Below are positions 23,866 through 36,204 of a stretch of DNA of 64,000 bases, one piece after another. The position numbers and the translations under genes were made by a program. The notes beneath the pieces were generated by a model. It was not told the DNA's origin. It searched no databases and saw nothing but the letters and a program-made list of their open reading frames with translations. The stretch comes from Bursaphelenchus xylophilus (Eukaryota > Nematoda > Chromadorea > Rhabditida > Aphelenchoididae): the NCBI GenBank assembly GCA_904066235.2, contig CAJFCV020000003.1, forward strand, positions 1 to 64,000, in the 5' to 3' direction. Position 1 is the stretch's first letter. Every line of letters starts with the position of its first letter.

Positions 23866-24118
23866 GGTGTTATTCTCCGAATTTTGTGCCGGGAAAGGAA
23901 CAATTTGTAACTACTCAAAACATCTCAAGTCACCCCGACAAAAACTCGAAAAAATAAATGCGATAAATAAAATCTGACAGAATGCCACAAATATTTGGCA
24001 TTCGGTTTTTCGTTTTGAAACCCGAGCCAACGTTCGCTTTCGTGTGTACCAGAAAGCATTAACGGCAAAAAAAAGTAAAACAAGAGGTTTTTAAGTATTT
24101 TATCTTGTAAAAATGATG

Positions 24119-25600
24119 TCAACAACATTCCATGATCTGGAAATCGAAGAATTCCAAGCCTTCCAGCTTGAAGTCTCCCGGGATTTTCGTTTCGTCCATG
24201 TAAACTTGGCCATCAATGCCGAAAACCATTATGTAAGTTGCTAATGGCCAATTAGAGACTTCCTCGGATTTTATCGCCACGATAATGTTGTCTTGAGAGC
24301 CTGAAAGATGCGAAAGATATGTTTCCTTGCAATGTCAACCTACCGGGTACAAACTGAAAGGCCGAGAATCCTCGTGTAGGGTGGACGTTTCCAACCTTCA
24401 CCACTTCGAACGTTTCAAAGTTTTCGTCAGTACTGATAAGGTAATTGGTACTCATGAATTGCACTGTTTCGTCTGTGTACGGTTCAAATGATGCTCGACG
24501 TGGCAGGAAGAACCATTTTCTGTGAATGTCCGACCATTGGACTGCTTCGTGTATCATATAAGCCGGGAATTGAATTCCGATGCTAGCTCGAACTTTTTTG
24601 AACTCCATTTCCCAGTTGACATGTTGTATTACCCCAAACCGGTCGATTATCTGAATAGAACCTTTGGATCACGAAAAAAAAAACAATGTGGATTATGTTT
24701 TTGTAGAAGTTTTTAATCCGGTCAAAACAAACGAATAAGTGATCTTCAAATCATACCTTGATGTAGAATGGCTTATTATCCCTGATGGAACCGTCTTCGT
24801 TAGTGTATTCTTTACCGTAGCCTCCAATCCACAGGTGTTCGTCTTTTATCGTCATCCACTCGGTTTTGAATGCTGCAATTTGCATAATTAACCTTATTAT
24901 ATCGGGATTTTAGTGAACTGGTCGGTTAGATCAACTCACTTTTATTATCGAACCCATCCCCATCAGGGTTAATTACCCATGGAATTGCCTTGTCAGTAGT
25001 TAACCTAAAAATTTATTGTTTATGTATGCATGCGTTACCTGAAAACCACCCCGGTCTTATCATCTACGGAGTATAAATAGCCATTAAAAGTCTTGAGGTC
25101 GGATAGCTCCATCCCTCGCCCTTCATAGTTAAGACGAGATGTGTAGTTGTAGGTGTATTGCCAATCAATACTGAATTGTTTTGTGTTCTGAAAAAAATCA
25201 AACAAGTTCTAAAATGTTTGCGTGTTTCTAACAATTAAATCCTCTAATCGGTTTTCGTTTGACAAATCCATTATAATAATTATCGACTCACCAAGTTGTA
25301 AGTGAAGAAGCCTCGAACGCTTGGGCTAACGTAGGTTCCTTCCATTGTCTCGGACGGACTTTCCTCATCCATATCGGCAACCGCCATTATTGGAAGCGTC
25401 ATGGATCCGTCCATAATGTTAAGTGTTGCAGTGTACATGGGTCTCCGGCTTAGCGGACTTACTGACTGCACTGCTATGTTCACCTTCCTTGAACCGTAAT
25501 GAATGTTTATACGGCTTTCCGGAATCCGATACGCCGAAGACTGCAGAATCAGGCTGAGGTAGATGAACTGTTGAATCTGTTGGTAATTCATTGTTATCAT
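24119..25600 (-). CDS. apy-1: Calcium-activated nucleotidase (apyrase, CANT1 family)
   Basis: The family hydrolyses UDP, GDP and related nucleotides in the secretory pathway, supporting glycoprotein folding and glycosylation. Six exons (25600-25292, 25187-25039, 25004-24940, 24872-24757, 24650-24344, 24300-24119) give 375 residues. A hydrophobic signal-anchor ([13 protein letters not shown]) is followed by family blocks in order: [82 protein letters not shown], and KLEGLEFF near the end. Translation may instead start at 25591 (nine bases later). The length agrees with the family. Confidence 0.92.
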
Positions 25601-26182
25601 TTGGGCCAACTGTCATATAATCCGACGACTTGTGGAGATGTAAATCCAATCTTGGTAGTTTCTTGTATACCTCGAAAGGTAATCGACCAAAAATGCCGTA
25701 TAAATTGTTTAGTATTGGTGATAAATATAATCAGGACTCTAGTTAGAATAAAGTAACATGTACCAATTGATAGCAGTTGGCATGTAGCTACAGTTCAAAT
25801 ACGATTCGAACAGAAGAAACGACGGATTAAATTATCATAGAGCAAATTTTTCGAATAATTTGTAAACAGAGCGATGGACTGAAAGCGCGCAATTCTTCCT
25901 CCTTGGACTGTTAGCCGTTCGGTTCAAGCGAAGAAACCACTTCAACTCTCCGCCCTCGAAATACTCCGAGTAGCCAGCCTAGGATAAGCCGCTCATGGGT
26001 CATCATCTGGATCTTTCCGAAGAGCTAAGAGATTGTAGAATTAAAACTTCAGGAAGTTTTAGAAGTGCACAGAGAAACTCACGCCAGATGGGACGTTGTA
26101 CAGTAACAAGTCTTTTCCGATTGTCCTCTTTGGTTTGCATTGCAAGCAGTGCTTTCAAAGATCTTGTACAATCATTTCTGTC

Positions 26183-26339
26183 TATCAGTCTGTCGGGAAA
26201 ATAACGGCGGTCGTCGCGCCTCGGAATCGCCCATCATCGCTTTGCGACGGCTGCCGAAGCTGGAGATTTGGCGCACGATAGCGGTGAGGCGAGACATTTT
26301 GTTGCGACGATCCGCCGTTATTTTCCCGACAGACTGATA
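26183..26339. mobile_element. 157-bp palindromic MITE
   Basis: A 28-bp perfect inverted pair beginning TATCAGTCTGTCGGGAAAAT occupies 26183-26210 and 26312-26339. The interior is GC-rich with GTCGCG/CGCGAC words. A related element lies at 27211-27344 and a half arm near 14.8 kb. It is non-coding. Confidence 0.85.
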
Positions 26340-27210
26340 ATTGTATATTATCAGTCTAAAATTCAGCCCTAATTCCACATAGCAATCTCCGTTCCTTTAA
26401 TTAAACATACAAGCCGATCAGTTTTTTTAGTTTGGAAAAAAAAACCCTGCGAATAGCCAATTCGGTGAGCAAATAGGTCACCTGAAATCCCTTTTCGACG
26501 ACACTTCTATTTATTCACAGCATAAGGACCGCGCGTCTCCAAAAAATATCTCCTTCACAAACAGCAACTGTAAAGCAGGCTTTCAGGTTTTGGGTACAAG
26601 ATTTTTTGGCAAGGTAAAAACGATGGCACAACCAAGGGAAAGAAGTGGCCATGAGGTTTTTTTGTGTGTACGAATAACCGTACATGGAACGACAAGACTA
26701 TTTTTTACAGTTTATTCATTTCGAATTTGCAAATTTTTTCAACAGGCTGCTTATCGACTTTCACATAAATCGTCGGTAAAAAATGTAGATGTCAACTTTT
26801 AATGCCATAAAAATACATAAAATCCCTGTTGCTTTTGCAAAGCGCCAGCTGCAAGTCTCGTCCAGACTTGAGCGTCGCACTTTTGGTGCTTTCTTGTAAG
26901 TTACGTTGATTCACCTCGCAAGTTTAATATGGAATTCATACCTTAACAGCTCGAAAACAAATGTCCGTGTAAATTATTTAACGGGCTTTTTACTTGTTTA
27001 ACTCCACACCAGGAACGGCAATGCCTTTTACAAATGTGTCATACTTGTTTTCTTTATTTTTTCCAGGGATGGCTTATCATGCTGCTTAAAAATCGTTTTT
27101 ACTTGTATTTCTGTGGTAACAAATGAGCTAATCGTGTATAAGTAAAATAATGGCTCCAAACGTTCCAAGTTTTTCAGTTTTACGAGGACAGCAGATCACT
27201 AACTTATAAT

Positions 27211-27344
27211 TTATCAGTCTGTCAGAAAAAAACGAGCACAACGTCGCGGCGATGGATTTGATTTTGCCGCGACGCAATTCACTTCATGAACGGCAGTGCC
27301 ATTTTCGATGCGTAATTGTGCTTATCATTTTCCCGACAGGCTAA
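27211..27344. mobile_element. Diverged copy of the palindromic MITE
   Basis: The left end is TTATCAGTCTGTCAG and the right end ATTTTCCCGACAGGCT, with GTCGCGGCGATGG inside. Compared with 26183-26339 the ends have several mismatches, so it is an older copy. It lies 250 bp upstream of the chemoreceptor start. Confidence 0.7.
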
Positions 27345-27591
27345 ATTCTACAATGTAGTATAATCCTAGAAATGTATCATAAGATTGTGCGAATTAATGA
27401 ATTCCTTCTCATTCCGCGGTTACCTAACAAGAAGCCTGCAAATTATTTTGAGCTTATTGTTAATATATAAATAACATCCAGCTTGATAAACATCTAGTTT
27501 CCTTGAGCTTGGTTAACACCCGCTTTCTTTTGCAACCATTTTTATAATAATTTGCTTAAATTTATAATTTTGCCATTTATTAATTTTACAG

Positions 27592-29003
27592 ATGTTCTGG
27601 TATGAAATTCTGTATATGTTTACATTTTGTTTACCTCTGTATTGTTTGTGTCTTCGGCTGACGTATGTTCTCTGGAGATGGAGGAAACAATTTCAGTCAT
27701 CTTTCTACAGAATACTTTTTATTGCAGGATTGGTTGTAAGTCAGTAAAATAAATAAATTATTGACTTTATTTTCTACACAATGTGAATTGATAAGGTTTG
27801 CAAAATGTTGATTTTAGGACTCTGTCGGTCTAACAGTGCACCATATTACTAATCGTTTCGCTAACACCGGTGTGTTCGTAGTGCTGTTCTTGCCTTATCT
27901 GAAAGGCTTTCATTGGTTTCTTATGCCTGTAAACTATGTAATTTATCATTGCCTACATGCCTCCATGCTGTCGGCTCTGCTAATGGCCTTCAACCGACTC
28001 ACAAGTTTTATGACTTTTTATTTTGAAAGGGTAAGTAGTAAAGGTAATACTCGTAGGCGTATAAAGTCACCTGTGCTTCGGTGTAGAAATGGCTCTGGGA
28101 AATCGCGGCCCGGCCCCGGCCAATTGTGCGTTTTTGCTTACAATTCGCGTTTGTCGCGACAATTTCCCGATTTTGCACCAGATACGCGCATTTTTTCGCG
28201 CAACAGCCCAAATTTTTGCGTGCGGCAATAAATTGTCCGGCCATTTCAGCGCGAGGAATGTACCGGGTATTAGGAAGGGCAAACAATATACGCATTTAAC
28301 AACACCTTTTTTCAAAATTTTTTTATTGTAGATTTGGAAGTTCGAGACCTATATCTTGAGTTTTTGCTATATTCTTGTGCCATTTTCGCTAATATTTTAC
28401 ATGTTGTTCAACAAAGCCGGCTTCACTTATGATAACACGGAGTTGTGGTTCACGTACACGGGGTTCGATTACGATCACAATATCACTTTTGGGGTAGGTG
28501 ACATGAGGTGAAAGTAATCTTTCAGTTAGTGGATGGAGTTGTAACGTTTTACTACTTCTTGGTATTATCGCTGATTACATTCGTCCTCAACGTGGCTAAT
28601 GTTGTTCTGCTGACGAGAATTAAAAATAAAGAGTTGGCAAAGGTTAAACGGGAGAGGCAGTTGACGTATTCTACGCTGATCATCTTTGGCGTTCAATGTA
28701 CGGTCATGTTTGCTTATGTATGTTTGTCGTTGACCTTAAGACGAGACCAAGGCCCACCTGCGCTATTCAACCTTCTTTTTTCAGCTCTCGTTTAACGTTC
28801 AAGCCCTGAACGTGTACGTGTTTCTTCGCTTTGTTTTGGCTCCGGTTACCGAACTTTTGTATCTAATGCCTTCAGTGATTATCATAACGTATGTTGTACC
28901 ATTGCGCAAGATGGTGTTTAATGTCTTCGCGAAGACTCAACCGCCTACCAGTGTTGTAGCGGCGAATTACCTGGGCAGTAGTGGTAGCCGGATGACCAGG
29001 TAG
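27592..29003 (+). CDS. Nematode serpentine chemoreceptor (Srg-superfamily type)
   Basis: Five exons (27592-27735, 27818-28030, 28332-28493, 28526-28717, 28785-29003), all in phase 0, give 309 residues, the usual size of nematode seven-helix chemoreceptors. Hydrophobic helices are visible throughout, for example MFTFCLPLYCLCLRLTYV, WFLMPVNYVIYHCLHASML, ILVPFSLIFYMLF, VTFYYFLVLSLITFVLNV, STLIIFGVQCTVMFAY and LLYLMPSVIIITYVV. AFNRLTSF after helix 3 and QLTYSTLIIFG before helix 6 recall the Srv/Srg groups; the exact family is inferred. The intron before exon 4 is 32 bp; the one before exon 3 contains palindromic GC-rich repeat sequence. The ATG directly follows TTTTACAG. An AATAAA lies near 29146. 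Confidence 0.85.
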
Positions 29004-29266
29004 ACCAGCTGCATTGCGTCCATGTCTTGGCAATACAAAAAACCTTCTTCGAATGCAAGGAACCGATACGAACCGAAAAGCTGCGTAAACTAGTGCATAC
29101 CTCATCCTGTTCATCATTGCCACCGATAAATATTTATTTCTCTTAAAATAAAGGCAATACAACGAAAAGTTTATGTGGAGCTTCGAGTTGAGTACTGTAT
29201 TGAAAAAATAAAAGCCTTGCGTTCACGGTAGTTGCAAAAGTTGCAAGTGTTGAAAAGATGTTCTCC

Positions 29267-32200
29267 TTAATCGATTTGATCGTAAATTGTAGTCGGGAAA
29301 GAAATGACAGATTCATTGTCCAATTCGCGCCGACGATCTTCCAGCTGGCATAGAGGGCAAATTACGAGGTCATGGATCTCGTGAGCGACGATATTACGAA
29401 CGACGTTGTGTTCCACTGAAATTGACAAAGCAACGCTTTGACACTTGCAAGTATAAGGAACATACCCTTCCGAACTGAGCCACCGCTTTGCAGAGTTCCA
29501 TCGCTCAGATCTCCGCTTTCAACGACGCTACGTCTGCTCTCCGGTCTTGAGGTTTCCTTGGCATGGGGATCAAATTGTTTTTTCAAAACATTTACCGGTC
29601 GAATGGAAGACTCTTCTATTTCGGTTTGAATAGAATCGTAGACATTCTGGTTTTGGTTATGCTCGCAAGTGCATTTGTGTTCCCTCGGGTAGTGCTCGTG
29701 TTTGCCATGGATTTCTCGCTGCTCATGCTCTCGCGTGATTCCTTGATTGTGTTGGTGATGCACTCCTGAATGTCCATGCGCATGACTGGACAGAGTCGAG
29801 TTGCTGCTTTGCCGGGAGACCTGTTTATTGTACCAAGCGGTCTCATGTCCATTAACTGAAAACGTCTTTTATTATTCCTCTAATAAAAATTACCAACAGC
29901 GGCTAAAGCCTCAGAACAAGATCACACATGTAATAATGAGATCAAAAAAATTTTACCTTCCATTTTAAATTTTTTTACGGTCTGCGGGAAAGGATGGACA
30001 GCTCGCCCAAACAAAACGGAAGTTCTTTCTCAAAAAATTTCTTCATCGTAAACATCTGTGTTGTTTTTGCCTTAGGCAACAAGAGGAAATGCATGTTTCA
30101 AAAAAAGCAATCGGGTTAGCCAGCTCTAATTTACAGCGCCTTCGAAAATTGAATCGCTTTGCTTTGTTGAGGACAATATCATGCCCAAAAGGTTTGGGGG
30201 AGGGGGAGGTCGCTTGCGGGGGGTTGAAAACATGCAAGACCTTTGACCCGCCAAGCAGAAATCGTCTTTCGAACTGAAGTTTGCAGACAGAAACTAGCTC
30301 TTACCCTGCCCATTTCCATCCGCTTGATTTCCATTGCTTTGGCTATATAGGTTTACAGTGACAATCTTTTCATTTTCGACGTGATTCTCTTCGATCAATC
30401 GTCGCTTCAGCAGCGCCTTTTCTAATGCAGTCAACTCGTCGAAATTGATCATTTCCCTCTCCTTTTTATGGTAGACTGGCTGCTCGACGTGGACATGGCC
30501 CTTTCGGTAATAACTAAAGTTGTTTTCATCTTCCAGTTGAACCTGAAGAGGGCCCTTCGGTTCATGCGCTTGCGCTTGATATTGCGACTGTTGGTAGGCC
30601 AATTCTTGTTGACGATTCCTTTCATATTCTTCTTCCTGTTTCTTCAGCAGCTCTTGCTCATACTTTTGCTGCTGTCGGTAGGTCAAAAACTGTTCTTCCA
30701 GTTGAGGAATCAGTTCAGGGATTGGTTCATAGATTTGAACCTTCTTGAGATGTTTCCTGGCTTTTTTGATTTCATGACGACCACATAGATGGAAGGAGAT
30801 GTTTACCTCATCATTCTTCTCAAGGTAGATGTTCTTGTTTTCTTCAACATCATCCTTCTGATAACTTCTGGTTTGTGCAACGTTGCGAATGGACTGGGTT
30901 GGCTTTTTGGGAATGCCGGATACCTTGGGCGAGTTTGGAATGCTGGTCTGACGTTGGACTACAGAAGCTCTTGGCTGAGAATGAGCAATTGGAGCAGCTG
31001 GAGTTGGAGGTGTATAGGTCTTTAGGCTTGAACGGAAAGATGGCTGTTTCGGAGGAAGATGAACGTGGTCGGAGACCTGTAGATAACGGATTAGTAAAAA
31101 GCTAGAGTTATTGTTTTTTTTTGTAAAGGCTGAAAACTAAAAATTTACCGTCCTCCAATGAGCAAAGTTGATATTTCCGGACATAAATTTTACAGCATAA
31201 ACTAACAGTACCTCCCTTTCGGCAATATATTATGAAGAGAACAAAGGATCTCTTCAGTACGAGAATGAATAAAACGCCTTCCAAACTCGGACTTTATTGG
31301 GGAGTGGCAGAAAACCCCTTTCAAGGAATTATCAAGGTTTTAACTATCCGTAAATGAATCAACATTGGTTTGAAAGAGGAATAAAAACTTTTATGACAAA
31401 TCTAGATAATACGGCGAAAAGCCAAGTTTTGGTTTTATGGAGACATACACACGGTAATTGTCAAGAAGATAAAGCACACTTACTCGAGCACCATGACCGA
31501 TCTCATGATGCGTTTGGATCCTTTGCCCAATCCCACCCAAGATTATGCCCTGTTCCGCGTGATCTGGCAACTTTGGTGGCCCAGTCTTCAATGTTCTAGC
31601 TGTCGCCCCGCTCAAAGGTGATACGTAAGTGGCTGTTGGTTGCACCTCGTTTGTGATTCGGACGTTTCCCCTAGAACTAGCGCTACTCTTCGTAGATCTG
31701 ACGGTGTCGTACTTCGCGAAGTCGTCGACTTTCCAACCAATCTCTTTTAGGACTTTATCTTGGATATCCGCGTCGTCAAAGGTAGAGACGACATAATCCG
31801 ACGAACTCGAGCGTTGCCGCTGATGTCGCGGCGGACTTGGAGGTTCAGTGTTATGATGACCATTTTGAGCAGTCTGTTGCAAGTGCTGTTCGTATGGCAC
31901 TTCATCGTAAATATGGTCCTGAGGCTCGGTTTGGCTAGTCAAGTGCGCACGATCGGAAACGTATGAGCCGTGGCTTCTTTGCTAAAAGTACGGATAGTTC
32001 CGACCACATAGTTTAGACTGCGTACCGAATCGCGTCGTAAATTGTATTCCCCCGCCACAGACGTGTCGTGTGTCGTAGAACTGATGCGACGATAAGTGGC
32101 GTCCAACTCGTCAATTTCTTTCTCAATATCTTTTTGCTCAGATTGGCTGAGATGGCGGCCGATGCCTCGTTGGTTTGAAGACCGAGAATGTACCGATACT

Positions 32201-32863
32201 GAAGTTTGACGTGCTGGAATTCCCTAAAGAAATTCTTTTTTTACATTATTTACGATTAATAACCGGCCCTTAAGACTCTCCCCCACCTGGAAGACTTGCT
32301 CCAGGTCAATTGGAGATGGGTCCACTGGAACCTTGTTTTCCTTTGTTTCACCAGCCACAATACTAGTTGCAGTAGTATTGCCATTACTCGAATTAGCAAT
32401 GGTTGTGGTTACTTCCTGAGTCTCTTTCACTACGTGCACTGTATTGTAACCACGGCTATCGACCGGCTCGGCTTTGATGGTTGAGTCAGAGGATTCGGAA
32501 GCCGTGCTGACTCTTGATCCGGACTTGGATACAGGCCGAATTTCGGTGATAATCTCGTCTCGCGTCGCGGTTCCATTTGCATCCCGAAAGAACTCTGTGG
32601 TCCTCAATTCAACTTGCTTTTCCAACTGTTCTGTCTTTCGGCTAGCCCTACTGACCTGACTTGCCTGGCTTCCCTGACGGGAGTGGCGAGGTTTTGCTTC
32701 AGATCGTCGTTTTGGCACCGGGACCTCTGTCGGTTCGTCTCCGACGGAATTGTATCTGACAGGTGGCAAGTTTACATTATTGAAAACATTGGCAATCAGT
32801 TGGTCTAAAAACACATTGTTCTCATTATTTATTAGTCCAATAATCCTTACCTTCAGTGGTCAT
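29267..32863 (-). CDS. Large unrecognised protein, polar and coiled
   Basis: Seven exons (32863-32851, 32804-32287, 32223-32026, 31981-31484, 31076-30305, 29855-29466, 29415-29267) join in phase to 845 residues. I recognise no enzyme domain. The N-terminal third is Ser/Thr/Glu-rich with basic patches (VPKRRSEAKPRHSR). Next comes HIYDEVPYEQ, a tyrosine motif. A Gln/Glu coiled coil follows (YEQELLKKQEEEYERNRQQ), preceded by a better-ordered block RHEIKKARKHLKKV. There is then a His-rich stretch (HAHGHSGVHHQHNQ). The end is a compact segment with HEIHDLVICPLCQLEDRR. No signal peptide or membrane span is seen, so it is probably cytoplasmic or nuclear. The exon 3/4 junction could instead use a 26-bp intron; I prefer the 44-bp alternative. 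Confidence 0.8.
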
Positions 32864-32999
32864 TTTTATGTCTCGGCTTGCTCACGTTTAGACTAAAAAA
32901 ATAGTTAAAACTTATTACATACATGTATATATAGAGTAATAGCCTGTTACTTTACAGAATACACGTAATCAACATTTAATTTCGTCTAAATGCTTTTCT

Positions 33000-33928
33000 A
33001 ACAATAAGATAGATCCAACGGAGGCGCTATAATTATTCCTTTATAACTCTTAAACAAGTCTCAAAAACACTTCCAAGACAGCTTTGCGGCCCTTAAGCGG
33101 TTATTAAAACAACAATCGAAAACGGTCTGTTTGAGGAAATTAGGCATAAAGATAAGAGAATTAAAGAGGAAGAAAGGGAGTGACTGGAATTCAAAATTTT
33201 TTAGAAGGAGAGAGACAAAACTTAGCGAATATAGAACAGCCAGCCTATCACTCCGTTAATTATGATTTATTTGGATGCTTAGTTAGATAAGATTGGAGCA
33301 GCTTCTTGAAGTTGTAGTCGTCCCATATCATTATTTCTCAAAATGATTACAAAAATTTGACATGGAATATAATTGACGGACAAGAATAAACGGAACTCGG
33401 ATTGTGATTACCCAGCCATGTCCGGTTTGCTGGTTCTTGGTGTTCGTTTAATATCGCATTTTAATAAACTGACAGTGAAAACTTTATGAGCTTTAAAACC
33501 AGAACAACTGACAACCATATATACAAGCGTCCACTGGGCGCACAAAGCAACTTTCGCATGATTCTGGGCACACCTTGCTTTGTCAAAAAAATAGTCGGGA
33601 ACCCGGTTCGAGCTTTAAAAACGGACCCTGAAGCCTGTTTGTTTGCATGTTCGATTCCTTTTACGATCCTCCAAAATTCATCGCTTTGAAAGATAAGAAT
33701 AGCCCGCTAATTAACGCAAATGCTTGAGTTTTTTTGTTTATCAATTAATATATTCCGGGAATGATATAACACACATGATATCCAGAATGAATCTTCGAAA
33801 ACCACTGTACAAATAATAAATATGAGGAGGAGAACAAGAATATGTGATTGTTTGAGTTTTGGAAACAAATAACTGAGATTTGCAGTACAACTGAGATGAA
33901 CACAATTTGAGAGTGATCAACAGCGAGC
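33000..33928. other. Intergenic region, nothing recognised
   Basis: AT-rich DNA between two minus-strand genes. It should hold the promoter of the 845-residue protein gene and the 3' untranslated region of the membrane protein gene. No repeat family seen elsewhere in the window is recognisable here. Confidence 0.4.
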
Positions 33929-35264
33929 TTACACATCTGTTGGACGGTCTTCTAAATGATAAATTGCCGAGTGGCCGTGCTTATCAATGCCAACAATGTT
34001 TTCAATGGGGTGAAATTGACACCTGGCCAACTTGTCGCTATTGCGGTAAACCATATCATTGTGATCATTTGGCAGCAATCCGGCATTTTGTCGGCATATA
34101 TAATCCTGAAAAGTTGCAATTTAAATTTTTTCTGCAACCTGCGTAGCTCAATCAATCCGACAAAAACTGTTTGAATATGAAAAAAAGAGGAATCAATCAC
34201 AAATATAATGGTACTTACTGTATGAGGGCACAATGAAAAGTCCTTCTTGCTGTTCTTGTAAAACTCTTGTATGTCCCGGATGTAGACCAAGCACCGGTAA
34301 ACAACCACTCCACTGCCAATTAGAATCATCAAGACTGCGGCCAACATGACACAGCGGGTGATTCCATTTTGGGCAAGCACACTCTCGTCTAAAGAAAAGT
34401 CAGCCCTCATCCGAACAAAACTTACGAACAGAATCAAAGAAGCTCGCAAAAGCGACGATCGCAAGGGCAAAGAACGCCAGAAACCCCCGCAAAATTATGC
34501 CAACACTAAGGTAGAGTGCTAAAAACACTGGTCGATTGTACTTTACACCGTGAAAGAGAAGATAACAGACAACCAGCTGGACGGCGGACGACAGTGCAAT
34601 AAGAAAGGTCCATGTTGTGCAGCAGTAGATCATCATTCTGGCCGCAACATAAGCGAGTTGTGCCGTCAGACCCATGAGATCGATGTACACAACAATGTAA
34701 ACACCGGTCTGAAAATAATTCCTTTAGCCGATTGCACATTTTTGCGGGTTTGAGATAAAGGATTAACTTGCGATGACTTCTAATATTGTGCCAGTGTATT
34801 ATATTTTATCGCTGCTTAGGTTTTGAAGCAAACCCCTAGGTTCCCAACTTGGCATCAATTTTGCTTGGACAACGATCGCTTATTCCTGTACCAGTAAGCT
34901 TTCGTTTTCCACTCTTTCGTCAAACACAATTTCACCAAAACCTGTCAAAAACACTTGAGGAATATTATTGGTATTGCGAGAATACTCCCACAACTCCCGG
35001 AAAACTCCGAAATGCCAAACCGTCTGAGCCTCATGAGAATTCTGTAATTACCGCAAAAACTTGTATACCGTCTTTTCCAATTTTTCCAAAAATACTTTTC
35101 TTGGCTACTATCTACTGTACAACTTTCTATGATTTATGCTTTCTTTACCAAAAACCCTGGCATCACCTGGCACTCACCTTTACGCTCATAAAATTCATAC
35201 AACATAATCCGCTAGGAATGGGTTGGTAGTTCGCCGGCAAGGCCAGGTTCGACTGGACTTTCAT
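33929..35264 (-). CDS. Four-helix membrane protein, function unknown
   Basis: Four exons (35264-35178, 34708-34426, 34388-34219, 34105-33929) give 238 residues in phase. Hydrophobic stretches include TGVYIVVYIDLMGLTAQLAY, FLIALSSAVQLVVCYLLF, FLALYLSVGIILRGFLAFFA running into LAIVAFASFF, and CVMLAAVLMILIGSGVVVY, predicting four spans with a 30-residue cytoplasmic start and a hydrophilic C-terminal tail of about 80 residues (DYICRQN..HLEDRPTDV). The topology resembles small nematode tetraspan proteins, but I do not recognise the family. The start ATG follows TATTTTCAG by three bases. The first intron is 469 bp, the others short. Confidence 0.75.
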
Positions 35265-36204
35265 CCTCTGAAAATATAACAATTTTTTCTTTTTAATTGA
35301 CTTGAAAAACATTTACTCGGCCCGTGAGTCGCATACGAAGTTTCAGAAAACTGGTCAAGAATATTAATCGACCTAATTCAAAGTGACATCAGAGTAAATG
35401 TAGCAAGTCTATGAAGTGCTGTAAACCAATCGACGACGAAAGTAATGAATTTTTTGTAGCAGCAAACCTCAACCCTGTAGGATAACCAAGGATTCCAAAA
35501 AAAGTACAACTCAGCAAGCGTCGAAACCGCCACCCATTGAAATGGCCGCCGCCCAAAGTTCTCGATATTATCCAAGCAGAAACGCCCTTTTTTTGGAACG
35601 GCTTAGAGCCGCCATTGAATTCACGGCCCATAAAGACAACACAAATTATGATGTATGAGTCCCTTTGAAGTCAGAATTTTAAACGTATGTGTGCCCATAA
35701 AGAAATGCGGGTGTCAGCGCACCATGCAAAAATATTGTGTCCCAATCTTGGCGCAACAAACCCACAGGATGTTGAAGTGTTTCAATAAAACAACGCAAAT
35801 CAGCCAAGCGCTTGGGAATTGACATTGTGCGGTCAGCATTTCCAATTTTGCGACGCCAAAACCTTCGTAAATTAAATGGCAATCTCTTGAGATCTCGGAG
35901 ATTTGAGGACAAACCAGAGCCCCGAAGCTCCAAAAAGGGGATGAGCACATAAAACACTTTTGTTTTCTGTTTCCTTTCCCACGTACGCTTGCGTTGCCAT
36001 CCTCCAATTTACTGCTGCAAGCACGGTCCGGGTGCACTCTTCTTGGTTTGAACGCCGAGAAAACAAAGAAACCTTGTTTTGCAAATTTTGTTTCACAAAT
36101 ACGTTTACTTTCTTGAAAGCGCATTAGCAATATAAGGAACGTAAACGAGACATCTGGACGTTGTGCGAAATTTGCAAAGCAGATGGAAGAATCGTTCTTG
36201 CGTA

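Larger units (their letters stand above)
25601..27591. other. Intergenic region with MITEs
   Basis: Besides the two palindromic MITEs and a fragment near 26840-26895 of the AAGTACTCC-end family, no gene is visible. It separates two divergently transcribed genes (apyrase on minus, chemoreceptor on plus), so both promoters should lie here. Confidence 0.5.
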
